A stretch of 38,430 nucleotides of DNA from an uncultured Bacteroidales bacterium (GTDB lineage: Bacteria > Bacteroidota > Bacteroidia > Bacteroidales > Paludibacteraceae). The notes under the pieces are model-generated. The model saw only the letters and a list, made by a program, of their open reading frames with translations. It was not told where the DNA came from and did no database searches. Location: the NCBI GenBank assembly GCA_900316995.1, contig ONEZ01000019.1:1-38430 (forward strand). The letters run 5' to 3'. Of this stretch, positions 17,312-27,164 are shown piece after piece (position 1 is the first letter of the stretch; the number at the start of each line of letters is the position of its first letter). The translations under genes and the position numbers were made by a program.

Positions 17312-17809
17312 TTATTCGGCAGCTTTCTCTTCAGCAGCTTCTGCCTTTGGAGCCTCCTCAGCCTTAGCCTCTACGGCCTTAGCTGCAGCCTTCTTGCCAC
17401 CACGACGTGTCTTAGAAGCCTTCTTCTCAGATTTAGCATTAAGCATATTCTCATTGTAGTCAACAAGTTCAATGAAGCACATCTGAGCGGCGTCACCCAA
17501 ACGGAAACCTGTCTTGAGAATACGTGTGTAACCACCTGGACGGTCACCAATGCGGCTTGAAATTTCACCAAACAGAATGGTGACAGCCTCTTTGTTCTGC
17601 AACTCCTGGAAAACAACACGTCTTGAGTGTGTTGTATCCTCTTTACTCTTAGTAATAAGTGGCTCTACAAACTTACGCAGTTCCTTAGCCTTGGCAAGAG
17701 TGGTGCTTATCTTTTTGTGCTTGATAAGCGACACTGCCATATTTGCAAGCATAGCATTACGGTGAGCTGCTTGTCTTCCCAAATGATTGAAATTCTTATT
17801 ATGTCTCAT
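17312..17809 (-). CDS. rplQ: 50S ribosomal protein L17
   Basis: L17 sits near the polypeptide exit tunnel. Residues 1-115 are the standard core ([21 protein letters not shown], then [33 protein letters not shown]). After that comes a tail of about 40 residues rich in Lys, Ala and Glu ([20 protein letters not shown] onward), a low-complexity extension common in Bacteroidota L17. It lies 5 nt after rpoA and is the last gene before the terminator. Confidence 0.97.
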   Translation of the reverse strand: MRHNKNFNHLGRQAAHRNAMLANMAVSLIKHKKISTTLAKAKELRKFVEPLITKSKEDTTHSRRVVFQELQNKEAVTILFGEISSRIGDRPGGYTRILKTGFRLGDAAQMCFIELVDYNENMLNAKSEKKASKTRRGGKKAAAKAVEAKAEEAPKAEAAEEKAAE

Positions 17810-17814
17810 TTTGT

Positions 17815-18807
17815 TTACTCTTTATCAATTTTATATTTTGAGATGTCCATCCCGAATGAGAGGTTCAAGCTCTCAAGTTTCTCATCAAGCTCAACGAGTG
17901 ACTTCTTACCAAAGTTACGGAACTTAAGAAGGTCATTTCTGTTGTAAGATACAAGCTCTGCAAGAGTCTCAACATCGGCTGCCTTGAGGCAGTTGAGAGC
18001 TCTGACTGAGAGGTCAAGATCCACAAGCTTGGTTTTAAGAAGCTGGCGCATGTGAAGTGCCTCCTCATCAAACTCCTCTGTTCCGTCTGACTCAGCAAGA
18101 TCAATTGTGATCTTCTCATCAGAGAACAGCATGAAGTGGTGGATAAGAATCTTGGCGGCCTCTTTAAGAGCCTCTTTTGGATGGATAGAACCATCTGTAT
18201 CAATCTCTATTGTAAGTTTCTCGTAGTCAGTCTTCTGCTCTACGCGGAAGTTGTCAACCACATACTTAACATTTACAATAGGAGTATAGATGGAGTCAAT
18301 AGGAATAACACCTACCTCATTAAACATTTCACGATTCTCATCAGCTGAAACCCAACCGCGACCCTTGTTAATTGTAAGCTCAATGTGAAAAGAAGCGCTC
18401 TTATCCATTGTGCAAATTACAAGGTCAGGGTTAAGAACCTCAAAACCGCTAAGTTTCTTAGATATATCACCAGCCTTAAATACTGTAGTGTCAGCTACAT
18501 CAAGAATCACTTTTTCATTCTCCACACCCTCTACTATCTGTTTCAGACGAACTTTCTTGAGGTTAAGGATAATGTTGGTCACATCTTCCATCACACCAGG
18601 AATGGTGGCGAACTCATGCTGTACGCCATTTATCTTGATGGATGTAATTGCAAAGCCCTCAAGTGAAGAAAGCAGAATTCTGCGAAGAGCGTTTCCAATA
18701 GTAATACCAAATCCCGGCTCCAATGGGCGGAACTCAAACTTACCATGGAAAGCGTCAGCCTCCAACATGATGACTTGCTCTGGTTTTTGAAACGGTAGTA
18801 TAGCCAT
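17815..18807 (-). CDS. rpoA: DNA-directed RNA polymerase alpha subunit
   Basis: Alpha dimerises to seed RNA polymerase assembly. The N-terminal domain (about residues 1-230) shows [25 protein letters not shown] and the dimerisation elements. An acidic linker (EEFDEEALH) leads to the C-terminal domain (about 250-320) with [20 protein letters not shown] and [16 protein letters not shown], the DNA- and activator-binding fold. The length of 330 aa is normal. It is placed between rpsD (9 nt) and rplQ (5 nt), the classic alpha-operon order. Confidence 0.99.
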   Translation of the reverse strand: MAILPFQKPEQVIMLEADAFHGKFEFRPLEPGFGITIGNALRRILLSSLEGFAITSIKINGVQHEFATIPGVMEDVTNIILNLKKVRLKQIVEGVENEKVILDVADTTVFKAGDISKKLSGFEVLNPDLVICTMDKSASFHIELTINKGRGWVSADENREMFNEVGVIPIDSIYTPIVNVKYVVDNFRVEQKTDYEKLTIEIDTDGSIHPKEALKEAAKILIHHFMLFSDEKITIDLAESDGTEEFDEEALHMRQLLKTKLVDLDLSVRALNCLKAADVETLAELVSYNRNDLLKFRNFGKKSLVELDEKLESLNLSFGMDISKYKIDKE

Positions 18808-18816
18808 AATTCTACA

Positions 18817-19422
18817 TTATTTAGAGTAAAGTTCTACGATTAGTTGCTCCTTAATGTTCTCAGGAATATCAGCTCTGTCTGGCATGTGTAGGAACTTACC
18901 TGCCTTTGCAGACTCATCAAACTCAATCCAAGCATATTTGCTGTGGTTGAATCCGGCAAGGCTGTCATTGATAACCTCAAGAGCCTTTGAGCTCTCTCTA
19001 ACGCCTACAATGTCACCCTGCTTAACCTGATATGATGGGATATTAACAACTTCACCGTTAACAATAATATGCTTGTGGCTTACAAGCTGACGGGCTCCGT
19101 TACGAGTTCTTGCGAAACCAAGGCGGTAAACCACATTGTCAAGTCTTGACTCCAAAAGTTGGAGGAGCACCTCACCTGTAATACCCTTGGTGCGAGAAGC
19201 CTTGTCAAACAAGTTTGCGAACTGTCTTTCAAGAACACCGTATGTATATTTTGCTTTCTGTTTCTCTTTTAGCTGTGTGCCATACTCAGATGTTTTACGC
19301 TTACGGTTATTTCCATGCTGACCCGGAGGGTAGTTCTTCTTAGTTGCGTATTTGTCTGAACCGTATATCTGCTCACCTAACTTACGGGCGATCTTTGTCT
19401 TAGGTCCTGTATATCTTGCCAT
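18817..19422 (-). CDS. rpsD: 30S ribosomal protein S4
   Basis: S4 is a primary 16S rRNA-binding protein that nucleates 30S assembly. [21 protein letters not shown] opens a 201-aa protein with the S4 RNA-binding domain at about residues 92-155 ([21 protein letters not shown]). The N-terminal zinc-ligand cysteines of some S4 proteins are absent, so this is the zinc-free type. In E. coli S4 represses the alpha operon; I saw no equivalent pseudoknot here. Confidence 0.98.
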   Translation of the reverse strand: MARYTGPKTKIARKLGEQIYGSDKYATKKNYPPGQHGNNRKRKTSEYGTQLKEKQKAKYTYGVLERQFANLFDKASRTKGITGEVLLQLLESRLDNVVYRLGFARTRNGARQLVSHKHIIVNGEVVNIPSYQVKQGDIVGVRESSKALEVINDSLAGFNHSKYAWIEFDESAKAGKFLHMPDRADIPENIKEQLIVELYSK

Positions 19423-19451
19423 TTTTCTAAAATTTTAAATGTTAAACAATA

Positions 19452-19841
19452 TTATACTCTACGTCTTTTAGGTGGACGGCAACCATTGTGTGGAAGTGGA
19501 GTAACATCAATAATCTCAGTTACCTCGATGTTAGCGGCAGCTACCGCACGGATTGCTGATTCACGTCCGTTACCCGGACCCTTAACGTATGCTTTTACTT
19601 TTCTAAGACCCAAATCGTATGCTACCTTAGCGCAGTCCTGAGCTGCCATCTGAGCTGCATACGGAGTGTTCTTCTTAGAACCACGGAAACCCATCTTACC
19701 AGCAGAAGACCAAGAGATAACCTCTCCGTCCTGGTTTGCAATGGTTACAATGATATTATTGAATGAAGAATATACGTGAACTTGTCCCGTTCCTTCTATT
19801 TTCACTACTCTTTTCTTAGTAGCGGCAGTCTTTTTTGCCAT
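19452..19841 (-). CDS. rpsK: 30S ribosomal protein S11
   Basis: S11 forms part of the 30S platform near the E site. The 129-aa sequence carries the conserved [30 protein letters not shown] and the C-terminal signature [14 protein letters not shown]. It lies 31 nt after rpsM and 29 nt before rpsD. A lysine/alanine-rich N-terminus ([11 protein letters not shown]) is the only variable part. Confidence 0.98.
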   Translation of the reverse strand: MAKKTAATKKRVVKIEGTGQVHVYSSFNNIIVTIANQDGEVISWSSAGKMGFRGSKKNTPYAAQMAAQDCAKVAYDLGLRKVKAYVKGPGNGRESAIRAVAAANIEVTEIIDVTPLPHNGCRPPKRRRV

Positions 19842-19872
19842 ATTCTTAATGTTTTTGAGTTAGACAAATTAA

Positions 19873-20253
19873 TTACTTAGTTGCTTTCTTCTTATTTGCA
19901 ACAGTCTTCTTCTTACCCTTACGAGTACGTGCGTTGTTCTTTGTGCTCTGACCACGTACAGGTAATCCAAGGCGGTGACGGATGCCGCGATAGCAGCCTA
20001 TATCCATCAGACGCTTGATGTTCAGCTGAACCTCAGAACGCAAATCACCCTCAACCTTGAATGTTGAGGCAATGATATCACGGATCTTAGAGGCCTGATC
20101 ATCAGTCCAGTCTTTCACCTTGATGTCTTTGTCCACTCCGGCAGCTTCCAATATCTTGTTAGAGCTGCTTCTTCCAATTCCGTAGATATAGGTTAAACCT
20201 ATTTCACCTCTCTTATTCTGAGGCAAATCTACTCCAGCGATTCTTATAGCCAT
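19873..20253 (-). CDS. rpsM: 30S ribosomal protein S13
   Basis: S13 lies in the 30S head and contacts the P-site tRNA and 50S bridges. [27 protein letters not shown] is the usual N-terminus, and [21 protein letters not shown] the conserved C-terminal rRNA/tRNA-binding tail. The length of 126 aa is normal. It starts 24 nt after rpmJ. Confidence 0.98.
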   Translation of the reverse strand: MAIRIAGVDLPQNKRGEIGLTYIYGIGRSSSNKILEAAGVDKDIKVKDWTDDQASKIRDIIASTFKVEGDLRSEVQLNIKRLMDIGCYRGIRHRLGLPVRGQSTKNNARTRKGKKKTVANKKKATK

Positions 20254-20277
20254 AAACTATTATATAAAATTAAGTTA

Positions 20278-20394
20278 TTAACCTTGACGTTGTTTCATTT
20301 TAGGATCTTTCTTGTTTATAACATATAAACGACCCTTTCTACGAACGATCTTGCAATCGTCATTACGTTTCTTAACAGAAGCTCTTACTTTCAT
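20278..20394 (-). CDS. rpmJ: 50S ribosomal protein L36, zinc-ligand-poor form
   Basis: The 38-codon frame begins [20 protein letters not shown] and ends PKMKQRQG, an unmistakable L36. In the classic form Cys11, Cys14, Cys27 and His33 bind zinc. Here only Cys14 remains; the others are Asn11, Asn27 and Met33, making this a zinc-independent ('C-minus') version as known in other Bacteroidota. It lies 16 nt after infA and 24 nt before rpsM. Confidence 0.97.
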   Translation of the reverse strand: MKVRASVKKRNDDCKIVRRKGRLYVINKKDPKMKQRQG

Positions 20395-20410
20395 CTTTGT
20401 ATGTTTTTAA

Positions 20411-20629
20411 TTATTTGTATCTGAATGAAATTCTTCCTTTAGACAAATCATACGGTGACATCTCAACACGAACCTTGTCACCAGGCAGGATTCTTATGTA
20501 ATGCATACGCATCTTGCCAGATATGTGAGCGGTAAGCTCATGTCCGTTCTCAAGCTGTACACGGAACATGGCATTTGACAATGCCTCAAGTATTGTGCCG
20601 TCCTGCTCTATTGCCGCTTGTTTTGCCAT
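20411..20629 (-). CDS. infA: Translation initiation factor IF-1
   Basis: IF-1 occupies the ribosomal A site during initiation. The 72-aa OB-fold protein shows the family core [38 protein letters not shown] and [15 protein letters not shown]. It is 9 nt after map and 16 nt before rpmJ, the usual spc-alpha junction of many bacteria. Confidence 0.98.
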   Translation of the reverse strand: MAKQAAIEQDGTILEALSNAMFRVQLENGHELTAHISGKMRMHYIRILPGDKVRVEMSPYDLSKGRISFRYK

Positions 20630-20638
20630 ATAAGAAAT

Positions 20639-21415
20639 CTATTTGTTTTTTAATACTTCATCTACGAAATCAAAGGATGACAATATCTCCGCCTTACCTG
20701 CATGAACTGCAATTGTATGCTCAAAATGGGCTGAAGGTTTGCGGTCTATTGTGCGGACAGTCCAACCATCCTTTTCAAAAACCACAGCTCGGTTACCCAT
20801 ATTTATCATAGGTTCAATTGCTATGACCATGCCCTCTTTCAGAAGCACACCCTGACCTCTCTTCCCAAAGTTTGGAACCTCAGGAGCCTCATGCATATCC
20901 CTTCCTACACCATGACCTACCAAATCCCTTACGACAGAGAAACCGGCAGCCTCACAGTGACGCTGGACAGCGTGACCTATATCTCCTATGCGGTTTCCGT
21001 CAACCGCTTGTTCTATACCTTTGTAAAGAGCCTCACGAGTTGTTCTAAGGAGTTTCTTTACTTTCTCGTCAACCTCACCCACACAGAACGTGAAGGCTGA
21101 GTCTCCGTAAAAGCCGTCAACTATAGTTCCACAGTCAACAGAAACTATATCACCTTCCTTAATCTCATAGTCTGACGGTATTCCATGGACCACATTCTCA
21201 TTTACTGAGATGCAGAGAGTGTTTGGGAAACCACCATATCCTAAGAAACCCGGAACTGCTCCGTTAGACCTTATAAAGTCTTCTGCAATTCTGTCAAGCT
21301 CTATAGTCTTAACTCCTGGCCTTATAGCCTTACCCACCTCAGCAAGAGTCTTACCAACAAGTTGGTTAGCTCTCTTAAGTGTGGCTATCTCTTCAGGTGT
21401 CTTTAGATATATCAT
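20639..21415 (-). CDS. map: Type I methionine aminopeptidase
   Basis: The enzyme removes the initiator Met from nascent proteins. The five metal ligands are all recognisable: Asp in CGTIVDGFYGD (two), His in GHGVGRDMHEAP and its neighbourhood, Glu in IAIEPMINMG and Glu in FEHTIAV. At 258 aa with no N-terminal extension it is type Ia. It follows secY by 12 nt; adk, which separates them in some phyla, is absent. Confidence 0.98.
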   Translation of the reverse strand: MIYLKTPEEIATLKRANQLVGKTLAEVGKAIRPGVKTIELDRIAEDFIRSNGAVPGFLGYGGFPNTLCISVNENVVHGIPSDYEIKEGDIVSVDCGTIVDGFYGDSAFTFCVGEVDEKVKKLLRTTREALYKGIEQAVDGNRIGDIGHAVQRHCEAAGFSVVRDLVGHGVGRDMHEAPEVPNFGKRGQGVLLKEGMVIAIEPMINMGNRAVVFEKDGWTVRTIDRKPSAHFEHTIAVHAGKAEILSSFDFVDEVLKNK

Positions 21416-21427
21416 TCCTCTAATCCG

Positions 21428-22759
21428 TTAGTAAATAGCACCTCTACCTTTAATTCTTGAACCATTTGAGCTGAAGCCGTCATAGTGACGGTTTACAAGA
21501 TAGGTCTCAATCTGCTGCAATGTATCAAGAATAACACCAACCATAATAAGCAGTGATGTGCCGCCAAAAAACTGAGCGAACGCATTGCTTACTCCAAACA
21601 GACCTGCAAAAGCAGGAAGAATAGCTACAATACCCAGGAATATGGAACCAGGCAGAGTTATACGTGACATGATAGTATCAAGGTACTCTGCTGTCTTCTT
21701 TCCTGGTTTGATACCTGGGATAAAGCCGTTATTACGTTTCATTTCCTCAGCCATCTGAGTAGGATTTATAATAACAGCTGTATAGAAATAGGTAAACAAG
21801 ATGATAAGCAGGAAGAATACCAAATTGTACCAGAATCCGTTGTTATTAAGGAATGCCATGGCAAATGAACTGATTTCACCGTCCTTTGCAAAGAATCCTA
21901 TAAGAGATGCAGGGATGAACATAATAGCCTGTGCAAAGATGATAGGCATTACGTTAGCTGCATTAACCTTTAGAGGAATGAACTGACGTACACCACCGTA
22001 CTGCTTGTTACCAACCACACGCTTTGCATACTGAACAGGCACACGGCGCACACCTTGTACAAGCAGGATTGCAAGTGCGATTACAATAAGCAGGAACACT
22101 ATCTCTGCAACAAACATTACAAGACCACCAGTAGCCTCATTAAGTCTTGATGTAAACTCACCAACCAGCGCTCTTGGGAAACGAGCCACGATACCAACCA
22201 TAATTATGAGTGATATACCGTTGCCCACACCTCTCTCAGTGATACGCTCACCAAGCCAGAGCACAAACATACTGCCTGCGGCAAGTATGAGGGTTGAAGT
22301 TACCATAAAGAATGTACCGGCAGGTACCACCTGACCAATCTGCATCTTAAGGTTCAGCAAATATGCAGGACCCTGAATTAGCAGAATAAGCACTGTGAGG
22401 TAACGTGTGATCTGATTGATTTTACGGTGTCCGCTCTCGCCTTCCTGTTGTAGTTTTTTGAAGTATGGGAAAGCCATACCCAAAAGTTGAACCACAATGG
22501 AAGCGGAGATGTAAGGCATGATACCTAACGCAAATATAGAAGCGTTAGAGAACGCACCTCCGGAAAACATATCAAGAAGCATCATAAGACCGCCCTCTGT
22601 CTGTTTGCTGAGTGCCGCAAGCTGAGTAGTATCAATTCCCGGCAGAGCAATGAAAGAGCCGAAACGGTAAACCACCACAAAAAGGAATGTGATGAGCAAC
22701 CTATGTCTCAGTTCCTCTATCTTGTATATGTTTTTAATTGTTTCTATAAACTTCTTCAT
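21428..22759 (-). CDS. secY: Preprotein translocase subunit SecY
   Basis: SecY is the channel of the Sec translocon in the inner membrane. The 443-aa sequence begins with LRHRLLITFLFVVVYRFGSFI and has about ten hydrophobic spans. YISASIVVQLL, the LGERITERGVGNGIS loop and the PTQMAEEMKRNNGFIPGIKPG cytoplasmic loop are standard. It exports the parvulins, SurA, OstA and barrel precursors seen elsewhere in the window. It lies 16 nt after rplO and 12 nt before map. Confidence 0.99.
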   Translation of the reverse strand: MKKFIETIKNIYKIEELRHRLLITFLFVVVYRFGSFIALPGIDTTQLAALSKQTEGGLMMLLDMFSGGAFSNASIFALGIMPYISASIVVQLLGMAFPYFKKLQQEGESGHRKINQITRYLTVLILLIQGPAYLLNLKMQIGQVVPAGTFFMVTSTLILAAGSMFVLWLGERITERGVGNGISLIIMVGIVARFPRALVGEFTSRLNEATGGLVMFVAEIVFLLIVIALAILLVQGVRRVPVQYAKRVVGNKQYGGVRQFIPLKVNAANVMPIIFAQAIMFIPASLIGFFAKDGEISSFAMAFLNNNGFWYNLVFFLLIILFTYFYTAVIINPTQMAEEMKRNNGFIPGIKPGKKTAEYLDTIMSRITLPGSIFLGIVAILPAFAGLFGVSNAFAQFFGGTSLLIMVGVILDTLQQIETYLVNRHYDGFSSNGSRIKGRGAIY

Positions 22760-22775
22760 GACAAAGAGAGTAAAA

Positions 22776-23222
22776 TTATAGGGTTACTGCACTACCTCCA
22801 GCCTTCTCAATAGCCTCTTTAGCTGCTGCAGAGAATGCGTGAGCAGTTACTTCAATCTTAGATGTAAGCTCGCCTTTTGCAAGGATTTTAACAAGAGACT
22901 TACCAGATACATATCCAGCAGCCACAAGCTCCTCAACACCTATCTTGTCAAGATTTTTCTCAGTTGCAAGAGCTTGAAGTGTAGATAGGTTGATAGCCTT
23001 GTACTCTACTCTGTTAATGTTATTGAAGCCATATTTTGGCAAACGGCGCTGCATAGGCATCTGACCACCCTCAAAACCAATCTTCTTTGAGTAACCAGAA
23101 CGTGACTTTGCACCCTTGTGACCTCTTGTAGAGGTTCCGCCCAAACCAGAACCGGCACCACGGCCAACTCTCTTGCGTATCTTTACTGAACCTTCAGCAG
23201 GTTTCAAATTACTTAAATCCAT
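22776..23222 (-). CDS. rplO: 50S ribosomal protein L15
   Basis: L15 is an early-to-mid assembly 50S protein that threads through 23S rRNA domains. The 148-aa sequence has the Gly/Arg-rich N-terminus RKRVGRGAGSGLGGTSTRGH, then GGQMPMQRRLPKYGF. The globular C-terminus ends with AKEAIEKAGGSAVTL. It is 29 nt after rpmD. Confidence 0.98.
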   Translation of the reverse strand: MDLSNLKPAEGSVKIRKRVGRGAGSGLGGTSTRGHKGAKSRSGYSKKIGFEGGQMPMQRRLPKYGFNNINRVEYKAINLSTLQALATEKNLDKIGVEELVAAGYVSGKSLVKILAKGELTSKIEVTAHAFSAAAKEAIEKAGGSAVTL

Positions 23223-23251
23223 TTTCTTAAATTTTTAGAGGTTAATAAGAG

Positions 23252-23428
23252 TTACTTCACAATCTCTACAAGATGGTTCACCTTGGCAATCATACCAAGA
23301 ATTTGCGGAGTCTCCTCGTGCTCAACCACCACATTCATCTTCTTAAGTCCAAGTGAATCCAAAGTTTGCTTTTGAACTTTTGGGATTCTGATTCTACTCT
23401 TAACTTGTTTAATCTTAATTGTTGCCAT
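23252..23428 (-). CDS. rpmD: 50S ribosomal protein L30
   Basis: A 58-codon frame from ATG (23428-23426) to TAA (23254-23252) encodes MATIKIKQVKSRIRIPKVQK followed by LGLKKMNVVVEHEETPQILGMIAKVNHLVEI, the standard small bacterial L30. It lies between rpsE (8 nt) and rplO (29 nt), the expected position. Confidence 0.97.
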   Translation of the reverse strand: MATIKIKQVKSRIRIPKVQKQTLDSLGLKKMNVVVEHEETPQILGMIAKVNHLVEIVK

Positions 23429-23436
23429 AGTTCAAA

Positions 23437-23964
23437 TTATTTACCAGTGAACACTTTTTCCAATGAAACGCCTCTGTTCTTAGCTACAGTATAAGCGTCT
23501 CTCATCTCAGAGAGAGCAAGTATTGTAGCCTTAACAAGGTTGTGAGGGTTAGATGAACCCTTAGATTTGGCAAGCACGTCTGTAACGCCTACGCTCTCAA
23601 GAACTGCACGCATAGCACCACCAGCCTTAACACCAGTACCGGTTGATGCAGGTTTGAGGAACACCTCTGCACCTCTGTACTTAGCAGACTGCTCGTGAGG
23701 AATAGTACCCTTCAATATAGGCACCTTAACAGTGTTCTTCTTTGCTGCGTCAATACCTTTCTGAATAGCTGTGGTAACCTCACCAGCCTTACCAAGGCCG
23801 TAGCCTATCTTACCTTCTTCTTCATTGCCTACGACAACGATAGCTGCAAACGTAAAGGTTCTACCACCTTTTGTAACTTTAGTAACACGATTGATAGCAA
23901 CCAATCTGTCTTTCCATTCGCTCTCGTTTGCTCCTTTTACTGAATTGTTATTCTTTTCTGTCAT
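23437..23964 (-). CDS. rpsE: 30S ribosomal protein S5
   Basis: S5 contributes to decoding fidelity at the S4/S5 interface. The 175-aa sequence contains the S5 double-stranded RNA-binding segment [21 protein letters not shown], then [16 protein letters not shown] and the C-terminal domain [20 protein letters not shown]. It lies 6 nt after rplR. An N-terminal [13 protein letters not shown] stretch is variable and looks disordered. Confidence 0.98.
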   Translation of the reverse strand: MTEKNNNSVKGANESEWKDRLVAINRVTKVTKGGRTFTFAAIVVVGNEEEGKIGYGLGKAGEVTTAIQKGIDAAKKNTVKVPILKGTIPHEQSAKYRGAEVFLKPASTGTGVKAGGAMRAVLESVGVTDVLAKSKGSSNPHNLVKATILALSEMRDAYTVAKNRGVSLEKVFTGK

Positions 23965-23970
23965 AGCGCA

Positions 23971-24327
23971 TTAAAATTTAAGTCCTGCATTACGTGCGGC
24001 GTCAGCTAATGCCTTAACTCTGCCGTGGTAAATATATCCGTTACGGTCAAACACCACAGTATCAATTCCGGCGGCAATGGCCTTCTTAGCGATAAGCTCA
24101 CCAACCTTAGCTGATTTCTCTGTTTTAGTTAGTTTCTCTTTAATTGACTCAGAAGACTCTGATACCAGAGTGGTACCGTTGCCCTCCTTTGCGGTATCGT
24201 CTATAATTTGAGCATATATCTGACTATTGCTTCTAAATACCGATAAACGTGGTCTTGAAGAAGTGCCTTTGACTTTTGCGCGGACACCTGCTTTAATCTT
24301 CAATCTTCTAGCTGTCTTATCTATCAT
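23971..24327 (-). CDS. rplR: 50S ribosomal protein L18
   Basis: L18 binds 5S rRNA in the central protuberance. The 118-aa sequence shows the family pattern [22 protein letters not shown] and the C-terminal [20 protein letters not shown]. It is 16 nt after rplF and 6 nt before rpsE. Confidence 0.98.
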   Translation of the reverse strand: MIDKTARRLKIKAGVRAKVKGTSSRPRLSVFRSNSQIYAQIIDDTAKEGNGTTLVSESSESIKEKLTKTEKSAKVGELIAKKAIAAGIDTVVFDRNGYIYHGRVKALADAARNAGLKF

Positions 24328-24343
24328 AGCATTATCATTTTAA

Positions 24344-24898
24344 TTATTTAGCACCAGCAGACTTACCTGCCTTTCTACGAATCTGCTCACCCACGAACTT
24401 AACACCCTTGCCCTTATATGGTTCAGGTTTACGGAATGAACGAAGTTTGGCACATACCTGACCAAGAAGCTGCTTATCGCAAGACTCAAGCATAACAAGA
24501 GGATTCTGGTTTCTCTCACTCTTAGTCTCAACCTTGATCTCTGGAGCCAGTTTAACAAATATATTGTGTGTGTAGCCAAGAGAAAGCTCAAGAACCTGAC
24601 CGTTGTTAGATGCACGATAACCTACACCAACAAGCTCAAGGGTCTTTTTATAGCCCTCTGAAACACCCACTATCATATTATGAATCAGTGCACGGTAAAG
24701 ACCATGCATTGCACGATTCTCTTTCTCATCATTTGGACGTGAAACATGGACCTGACCATCCTTAACCTCAACGGTGATAGCAGGGTTAATAGTCTGTTTC
24801 AACTCGCCTTTAGGGCCCTTAACGGTAAGCTCCTGACCATTCACGGTAACAGTTACGCCCTTTGGCATATCAATAGGTAATTTTCCAATTCTAGACAT
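24344..24898 (-). CDS. rplF: 50S ribosomal protein L6
   Basis: L6 lies near the sarcin-ricin loop and is built from two similar domains. The 184-aa sequence begins MSRIGKLPIDMPKGVTV and has the conserved RNA-binding C-terminus KPEPYKGKGVKFVGEQIRRK. It is 15 nt after rpsH and 16 nt before rplR. Confidence 0.98.
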   Translation of the reverse strand: MSRIGKLPIDMPKGVTVTVNGQELTVKGPKGELKQTINPAITVEVKDGQVHVSRPNDEKENRAMHGLYRALIHNMIVGVSEGYKKTLELVGVGYRASNNGQVLELSLGYTHNIFVKLAPEIKVETKSERNQNPLVMLESCDKQLLGQVCAKLRSFRKPEPYKGKGVKFVGEQIRRKAGKSAGAK

Positions 24899-24913
24899 AG
24901 CTTTTCCTCCTCA

Positions 24914-25309
24914 TTAATAAACGTAGCATAAAACTTCACCACCGACATTCTGCTCACGAGCCTCTTTGTCGGTCATTACACCTTTAGAGGTGGAAATAAT
25001 AGCGATACCCAGACCGTTAAGAACACGTGGAAGCTCCTTGTGGCCTGAATATTTACGCAAACCTGGTGTGGAAACACGCTCAAGTTTCTTAATTGCGTTC
25101 ACTTTGCTAACTTGGTCATACTTCAAGGCTATCTTTATAGTACCTTGAGGACCGTCTTCTTCGAACTTGTAGTTAAGGATATAGCCCTGTTCGAACAATA
25201 TCCTTGTAAGTTCTTTCTTTAGATTAGACGCTGGAACCTCTACCACTCTGTGGCCTGCCTTAATAGCGTTACGGAGGCGCGTCAAGTAATCTGCAATAGG
25301 ATCTGTCAT
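24914..25309 (-). CDS. rpsH: 30S ribosomal protein S8
   Basis: S8 binds the central domain of 16S rRNA and, in E. coli, represses the spc operon. The 131-aa sequence starts [19 protein letters not shown] and ends with the typical [20 protein letters not shown] and VLCYVY. It follows rpsN after an unusually long 71-nt spacer that holds a short GC-rich hairpin. Confidence 0.98.
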   Translation of the reverse strand: MTDPIADYLTRLRNAIKAGHRVVEVPASNLKKELTRILFEQGYILNYKFEEDGPQGTIKIALKYDQVSKVNAIKKLERVSTPGLRKYSGHKELPRVLNGLGIAIISTSKGVMTDKEAREQNVGGEVLCYVY

Positions 25310-25330
25310 TTCTTTTAGTTTTTAAATTAA

Positions 25331-25345
25331 TCCGGCCTGCCCGGA
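25331..25345 (-). other. Small GC-rich hairpin in the rpsN-rpsH spacer
   Basis: TCCGG (25331-25335) and CCGGA (25341-25345) flank a 5-nt loop in an otherwise A/T-rich 71-nt gap. Neighbouring spacers in the cluster are mostly under 31 nt. No T-run follows closely, so a processing or regulatory site is likelier than a terminator. Confidence 0.45.
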
Positions 25346-25380
25346 CAATATTTATTAATTAACTCTATATATCAAGTATT

Positions 25381-25650
25381 TTACCAGCTTGCTTTTTTTA
25401 CTCCTGGGATAAGACCTTTAGAAGCCATTTCACGGAACTGGATACGGGAAATACCAAAAAGACGGATATATCCTTTTGGACGACCTGTTATCTTGCAACG
25501 GTTGTGCAGTCTTACAGGAGATGCGTTACGAGGTATGCTCTGGAGGGCTTCATAGTTACCCTCTGCTTTGTACTGAGCTCTCTTAGCGGCATATTTCTCA
25601 ACCAGTTTGGCTCTCTTAACCTCACGGGCTTTCATTGACTCTTTTGCCAT
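25381..25650 (-). CDS. rpsN: 30S ribosomal protein S14, zinc-free form
   Basis: S14 is a late-assembly protein of the 30S head. The 89-aa length and [20 protein letters not shown] segment, which lacks the CxxC pairs of the short zinc form, place it in the long zinc-independent class. It ends in the conserved [11 protein letters not shown]. It is 6 nt after rplE. Confidence 0.98.
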   Translation of the reverse strand: MAKESMKAREVKRAKLVEKYAAKRAQYKAEGNYEALQSIPRNASPVRLHNRCKITGRPKGYIRLFGISRIQFREMASKGLIPGVKKASW

Positions 25651-25656
25651 ATTCTC

Positions 25657-26199
25657 TTATTTTTTAAATGGTAAACCAAATTCTTTCAAAAGTTCAAAGG
25701 CCTCTTCGTCTGTTTTGGCAGAAGTTACAAAGGTAATATTCATTCCTGATATTTTGTTAACAGAATCAATATTTATTTCAGGAAAAATTATCTGCTCCTG
25801 AATACCAAGGGTATAATTACCTCTACCATCAAGTTTTGAATTGATACCTTTGAAGTCACGGATACGTGGAAGAGCCACACGTACAAGCTTCTCAAGGAAC
25901 TCATACATTCTGTCTCTACGCAGTGTAACACACACGCCGATAGGCATTTTCTTACGAAGTTTGAAGTTTGAAATATCCTTCTTAGAGTATGTTGCAATAG
26001 CCTTCTGGCCTGAAATTGCAGTCATCTCATTTATGGCTACTTCTATAATCTTCTTGTCAGCTACAGCGTCTCCAAGACCCTGGTTAAGAACAATCTTCTC
26101 AAGTACAGGTATCTGCATCTTAGACTTGTAGCCGAACTTCTTGTTAAGTGCAGGAGCAATGCGCTCCTTGTAGTCATTTTTTAAGCTAGCGGTATTCAT
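25657..26199 (-). CDS. rplE: 50S ribosomal protein L5
   Basis: L5 binds 5S rRNA and contacts the P-site tRNA. The 180-aa sequence has [42 protein letters not shown], the [18 protein letters not shown] strand and the [20 protein letters not shown]-terminus. Its ATG overlaps the rplX stop codon by 1 nt (TAATG), suggesting translational coupling. Confidence 0.98.
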   Translation of the reverse strand: MNTASLKNDYKERIAPALNKKFGYKSKMQIPVLEKIVLNQGLGDAVADKKIIEVAINEMTAISGQKAIATYSKKDISNFKLRKKMPIGVCVTLRRDRMYEFLEKLVRVALPRIRDFKGINSKLDGRGNYTLGIQEQIIFPEINIDSVNKISGMNITFVTSAKTDEEAFELLKEFGLPFKK

Positions 26200-26513
26200 T
26201 ATTTAAGTTCCTCCCCAGTCTTTTTAGCGTAACGAACTAACTTGCCATTCACCTCTTTGCGGCCAACACGTGAAGGTTTGCCGTCCTTACCTACAACATT
26301 GAGGTTTGAGATGTGAATTGAAGCCTCTTTCTTGATTATGCCACCTTGTGGACTTTTTGCATTAGGCTTGGTATGCTTTGACACCATGTTAGCGCCCTCT
26401 ACAATAGCACGTTTCTTCTCTACGTCCACTGCAAGAACGCGTCCTGTCTTACCCTTGTCGTCACCGGCATTGATATAGACTGTATCGCCTTTTTTGATAT
26501 GTAACTTGCTCAT
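26199..26513 (-). CDS. rplX: 50S ribosomal protein L24
   Basis: L24 is an assembly initiator of the 50S subunit, located at the exit tunnel. The ATG at 26513 gives [20 protein letters not shown], the normal start with the KOW motif at residues of about 6-34, and a 104-aa protein. A longer in-frame version reaching 26561 would add 16 unrelated residues and overlap rplN, so I reject it. It overlaps rplE by 1 nt. Confidence 0.97.
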   Translation of the reverse strand: MSKLHIKKGDTVYINAGDDKGKTGRVLAVDVEKKRAIVEGANMVSKHTKPNAKSPQGGIIKKEASIHISNLNVVGKDGKPSRVGRKEVNGKLVRYAKKTGEELK

Positions 26514-26532
26514 CTTAGTTGATTTTACTTGA

Positions 26533-26898
26533 TTAAAGCACTTCAGGTGCCAATGAAACAATCTTCATATTTGTTGAACGAAGCTCACGGGCTACGGGGC
26601 CGAATATACGGCTGCCGCGCATTTCGCCTGCGCCATTCAACAATACACAAGCGTTATCGTCAAAACGGATGTAAGAGCCGTCTGCTCTTCTTATCTCCTT
26701 CTTTGTACGAACGACAACCGCTTTTGAAACTGCACCCTTCTTAGTATCACTTGAAGGAATAACGGACTTAACCGCTACCACAATAATATCACCGACTGTG
26801 GCATACCTTTTACCGGTACCGCCAAGTACACGGATACAGAGAACTTCCTTTGCTCCGCTGTTGTCGGCTACTGTCAATCTTGATTCTTGCTGTATCAT
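26533..26898 (-). CDS. rplN: 50S ribosomal protein L14
   Basis: L14 lies at the subunit interface. The 121-aa sequence begins [27 protein letters not shown] and carries the signature [14 protein letters not shown], then [15 protein letters not shown]. It is 2 nt after rpsQ and 19 nt before rplX. Confidence 0.99.
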   Translation of the reverse strand: MIQQESRLTVADNSGAKEVLCIRVLGGTGKRYATVGDIIVVAVKSVIPSSDTKKGAVSKAVVVRTKKEIRRADGSYIRFDDNACVLLNGAGEMRGSRIFGPVARELRSTNMKIVSLAPEVL

Positions 26899-26900
26899 AA

Positions 26901-27152
26901 TTACTTAGCTTTTTCTACTATTTCAACTACTCTCCATCTCTTGCTCTTGCTCAATGGACGGGTTTCCATAATTCTCACAGTATCGCCGATATGGCACTCG
27001 TTTTTCTCATCGTGTGCGTGATACTTCTTTGTCTTGCTGACAAACTTGCCATAGATAGGGTGTTTCTCTTTCCACTTAATGGAAACAGTAACAGTCTTGT
27101 CCATCTTATCACTTGACACAACGCCTTGTCTTTCTTTTCTTAGATTTCTCAT
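26901..27152 (-). CDS. rpsQ: 30S ribosomal protein S17
   Basis: S17 is an early 16S rRNA-binding OB-fold protein. The 83-aa sequence has [35 protein letters not shown] and the closing [22 protein letters not shown]. It is 12 nt after rpmC and 2 nt before rplN. Confidence 0.98.
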   Translation of the reverse strand: MRNLRKERQGVVSSDKMDKTVTVSIKWKEKHPIYGKFVSKTKKYHAHDEKNECHIGDTVRIMETRPLSKSKRWRVVEIVEKAK

Positions 27153-27164
27153 ACGGCATTATTT

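Noticed and set aside
26514-26561. N-terminal extension of L24
   Set aside because: The extra 16 residues are unlike L24 and would overlap the end of rpl[11 protein letters not shown] at 26513 is the family start.
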